Below, piece by piece: positions 61,827-64,000 of a stretch of DNA of 64,000 nt. Within the stretch, counting starts at the first letter, position 1. The number at the start of each line of letters is the position of its first letter. The stretch covers positions 21,339 to 85,338 of the forward strand of contig DEPT01000070.1 of assembly GCA_002358905.1 (NCBI GenBank), written 5' to 3'. The DNA is from Akkermansiaceae bacterium UBA3385 (lineage in GTDB: Bacteria; Verrucomicrobiota; Verrucomicrobiia; Verrucomicrobiales; Akkermansiaceae). The notes under the pieces are model-generated. The model saw only the letters and a program-made list of their open reading frames with translations. It was not told where the DNA came from and made no database searches. Both the position numbers and the translations under genes were made by a program.

Positions 61827-62390
61827 ATGGTAAAGCGCCTGTATATAGTCAGGTCAGCATTCCCTCTGATTGTGGCGTGCCTCAGCCTCACCTCATGCAT
61901 GAGGAGCTACCAACGCTGCTACGAACACGCTTTCGCAACTGAGGGTGTATACTGCAGCCCGGACGCCGTATATCACAGCAACGAAAAGAAGTACGCCAAA
62001 GGGCAACGCACCCAGTTGCGCAATGTACGCTACCGCTCATGGGAGAACTTTTCCGAATGGTATTACCACGAAGGCTGGGAGATGAAACCCATCCCCGGTA
62101 CTGAAGGTGACATTGTATACCATGAGTTGAAAGAGGATTCAAAGGGCAGACTGAAGTTTGCTGATGATGCGGAATGGTTTAGCGCTCCGGATGATAGATT
62201 CACACCGAGCGAGAATAAACAACTGATTCATAACGTGTACATAACAGACCTGACTGAAGACAGACACATTACCTGGCGCGCTCTCTACGCTCTGCCGGCA
62301 TCGGCAGTCTGCTTTGCGGTAGAAGCGCCACTCAACGTCGCCAGCGTCACCATGTTCCTGATCAGTGACATGATTGGAGCGATGTTCTGA
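61827..62390 (+). CDS. Lipoprotein, unknown, related layout to the previous gene
   Basis: A 187-residue lipoprotein (or 196 if it starts at ATG 61800). The signal region MVKRLYIVRSAF leads to the lipobox LTSC. The body is charged and rich in Tyr/Trp, and the last segment (APLNVASVTMFLISDMIG) is hydrophobic, as in the preceding lipoprotein. The two may be distant paralogues. No function assigned. The gene is followed by about 180 nt without a gene. Confidence 0.62.
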   Translation: MVKRLYIVRSAFPLIVACLSLTSCMRSYQRCYEHAFATEGVYCSPDAVYHSNEKKYAKGQRTQLRNVRYRSWENFSEWYYHEGWEMKPIPGTEGDIVYHELKEDSKGRLKFADDAEWFSAPDDRFTPSENKQLIHNVYITDLTEDRHITWRALYALPASAVCFAVEAPLNVASVTMFLISDMIGAMF

Positions 62391-62568
62391 AAAACGCGAG
62401 CCCCCGTCTTCTTCGTGTTGTAAGAGCCAAGCCGACCCATCCGAGAAGCAGTTGATAGTCACACTCGAATGCAGTTTGCATACTTCGTCCTTTCTACACC
62501 CATAAATTAGCAAGGTTTGCAGAGTTAATCAGTTTTCTCTTCATTATCCCTGCAAAGTTTGCTGACTT

Positions 62569-63252
62569 TCACAATTTCATCTTCTCTCGAAAGCGCTGCA
62601 GAAGCAGCTCGCCGTACTCGGTGTAATCCATGCGGTCGGCATAGTGGGCGCGGTATTCATCGTGCTCCCAGGGGAGGAAGGTGTCTCGCGACGTATCATC
62701 ATCTTCCACGCATTGGACATTGAGAAAATCCTCCAGGCAGATGCGCTGCTCTTCGGTGAGATACAGCATCTGGTTGCGCTTGTAGATTTCCGGGTCATTG
62801 GACGGCCTGCTGCCGGGGTATATCTCCACCAGTCCCTGCAAGTCAGCAATCATGAATCGGGGCAGCAGGAACCGGTATGCATGCGGGCCAGCATAGCTCA
62901 GCGCGCAGGAGCAGGAAACGAGCAAATCATCGGGAATACGCTGCCAGTCATCGCGCTCCTCCAGTGGCGCCAGCAGTGCCTGAGCCTGCGGGCTCATGTA
63001 ATCATCCTCCGCCTCACCGCCCAGCAGCACGCGCACTTCGCGGTAGCATGTCACCCCTGCAAATGCATGCCTGATACGCTCCGCCAATTCCGCGCGAAGC
63101 GGAGTCATCTCAATAGGTTCCAGCGTATAGGAAGCACGCCATTCGGCCTGACACCTCAGAAACTCCTCTGCCTCTTCCTCCGCCGACCGGCTGAACATTT
63201 CCAGCAAGGAAACGGGGATTCTGTTTTTTGTCCCTCTTTTCTTTTTAGACAC
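62569..63252 (-). CDS. DUF6714-like protein, tandem paralogue 2
   Basis: A 227-residue cytosolic protein with no signal peptide. The segments LGGEAEDDYMSPQAQALLAP (about 75-95), SCALSYAGPHAYRFLLPRFM (about 115-135) and LTEEQRICLEDFLN (about 168-181) are shared with the neighbouring gene and resemble DUF6714-type proteins, whose role is unknown. It starts 4 nt after the upstream paralogue's stop, so both are on one transcript. Family name is tentative. Confidence 0.7.
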   Translation of the reverse strand: MSKKKRGTKNRIPVSLLEMFSRSAEEEAEEFLRCQAEWRASYTLEPIEMTPLRAELAERIRHAFAGVTCYREVRVLLGGEAEDDYMSPQAQALLAPLEERDDWQRIPDDLLVSCSCALSYAGPHAYRFLLPRFMIADLQGLVEIYPGSRPSNDPEIYKRNQMLYLTEEQRICLEDFLNVQCVEDDDTSRDTFLPWEHDEYRAHYADRMDYTEYGELLLQRFREKMKL

Positions 63253-63256
63253 CTTT

Positions 63257-63955
63257 TTATATCAAGTTAAACACCTTCTCAAAATATCGTTTCACCAGCA
63301 TCGTCCCATACTCACGATGGGACATTTCACCAGCAAAACGGGCATCGTACTCATCCAGTTCCCAAGGCAGAAAGATATTGCGGCCAAAACAGGTCTGATC
63401 TTCTTCATCCACGCAGTCAAGGTTCAGGAAATCGCTCAGGCACTGTTGCTGCTCGGGAATGAGCAACTTCATCTGCTCCCGCATGTGGGAGACAAACTTA
63501 CTGTTAGGTCTTTCACCGAAATACACCTCTACCACACCGTGAAGAGCTCCCAGCATGAAGCGGGGAATGAGGAAACGATACGCCTCCGGCCCGACATAGC
63601 ACAAAGCAAAGGAACAGGACGACAGCAAATCATCGGGAATGGCGTGCCAGTCATCTCGCTCCTCGTACCGAGTCAGCACAGCCTGAGCATCCTTGCTCAC
63701 ATAATCATCCTCCGCCTCGCCGCCTAGCAACAAGCGAGACTCGTGGTGACATGACACCCCGGCAAAAGCCTTTTCTATCTGCTCCACCAGCCTCGTCTTC
63801 AGGGGAGTCAGCTCAGCCCTGGTGGGTTGAAAAGCGCGCCGACGCGACTCTACCTGCGCAAGAAACGCCGCAGCCTCAGCCTTGGCATCGGGGCTGGAAA
63901 CAGTTTTTTCAAGTCCGAACCTGCGCACCCTCTGCTTCTCACCCTTCTTTGACAT
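63257..63955 (-). CDS. DUF6714-like protein, tandem paralogue 1
   Basis: A 232-residue protein closely similar to the downstream gene: both begin MSKK, share LLGGEAEDDYxS, ERDDWxxIPDDLL, the YRFLxPRFM block and FLPWExDEYxAxxA near the C-terminus. It is cytosolic and of unknown role. The start 63955 rather than 63991 is supported by the matching paralogue start and by a promoter whose -10 ends 7 nt upstream. No enzyme motif is seen. Confidence 0.72.
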   Translation of the reverse strand: MSKKGEKQRVRRFGLEKTVSSPDAKAEAAAFLAQVESRRRAFQPTRAELTPLKTRLVEQIEKAFAGVSCHHESRLLLGGEAEDDYVSKDAQAVLTRYEERDDWHAIPDDLLSSCSFALCYVGPEAYRFLIPRFMLGALHGVVEVYFGERPNSKFVSHMREQMKLLIPEQQQCLSDFLNLDCVDEEDQTCFGRNIFLPWELDEYDARFAGEMSHREYGTMLVKRYFEKVFNLI

Positions 63956-63962
63956 GAAGGCA

Positions 63963-63991
63963 TGTATAGCAGTCCAGTCGGTGAATTGCAA
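63963..63991 (-). promoter_or_regulatory. Leaderless-type promoter of the DUF6714-like pair
   Basis: On the minus strand: TTGCAA, 17 bp, TATACA, then 7 nt to ATG 63955. Confidence 0.65.
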
Positions 63992-64000
63992 GTTTAAATG

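Overview
The window looks like chromosomal DNA of a Verrucomicrobiota bacterium, most likely an Akkermansia-like (Akkermansiaceae) gut lineage. The reasons are a giant beta-helix surface protein ending in a PEP-CTERM sorting signal, OprB-like porins, a PilX-like pilin start, many ankyrin and Sel1 proteins, moderate GC and almost no Shine-Dalgarno sequences. This placement is inference from gene content, not from a marker-gene tree. The density is high, with about 57 protein genes, one tRNA-Arg, no rRNA, no CRISPR array and no prophage.

Layout. 1-4.2 kb: a partial pilin-like gene, then the operon pheA, holB-like, yicC, gmk. 4.2-13.6 kb: a secreted thioredoxin, two membrane proteins, the operon ilvD, MFS transporter, ankyrin protein, then a CynX-like transporter and two more ankyrin proteins. 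13.9-19.8 kb: an iron cluster with feoA, an unusual feoB, a 48-residue Cys-rich FeoB partner missed by length cut-offs, and two paralogous OprB-like porins, preceded by a strong promoter with two copies of a TTAGCnTGnACTAA palindrome. 20-22.6 kb: a non-coding inverted-repeat element, a DEAD-box helicase and a small membrane protein. 22.6-32 kb: a 3140-residue PEP-CTERM beta-helix protein. 32-38 kb: inorganic pyrophosphatase, tRNA-Arg(CCG), a coaE-rho gene fusion, a coupled membrane protein and comEC. 38-51.3 kb: an ankyrin protein, coaD with a cysteine desulfurase, membrane proteins, GNAT, the operon ylbF-like, phosphoethanolamine-transferase-like, rmuC, an SPFH/NfeD pair, and alr with a second secreted thioredoxin. 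51.3-51.9 kb: a hairpin-rich, MITE-like element. 52-57.7 kb: a TMEM43-like protein and a six-gene operon (Sel1 protein, two tandem secreted paralogues, patatin phospholipase, two membrane proteins). 57.7-64 kb: small membrane proteins, a flavodoxin-fold reductase, a Gfo/Idh/MocA oxidoreductase with two lipoproteins, and a tandem pair of DUF6714-like proteins.

The most general signal is promoter placement. For about seventeen transcription units I can read a -35 box, exactly 17 bp, and a -10 box whose 3' end lies 6-11 nt before the start codon, so the predicted transcript starts at, or within a few nt of, the start codon (leaderless mRNA). This pattern also settles several ambiguous starts (pheA, the gene ending at 5627, the ankyrin lipoprotein, coaD, ppa, the gene ending at 57695, the last DUF6714-like gene). 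Other notable points are the coaE-rho fusion, a FeoB carrying a DUF805-like insertion whose two halves are in swapped order, the duplicated feo operator, and a YlbF-like protein with a Cys/His metal-binding-like tail.
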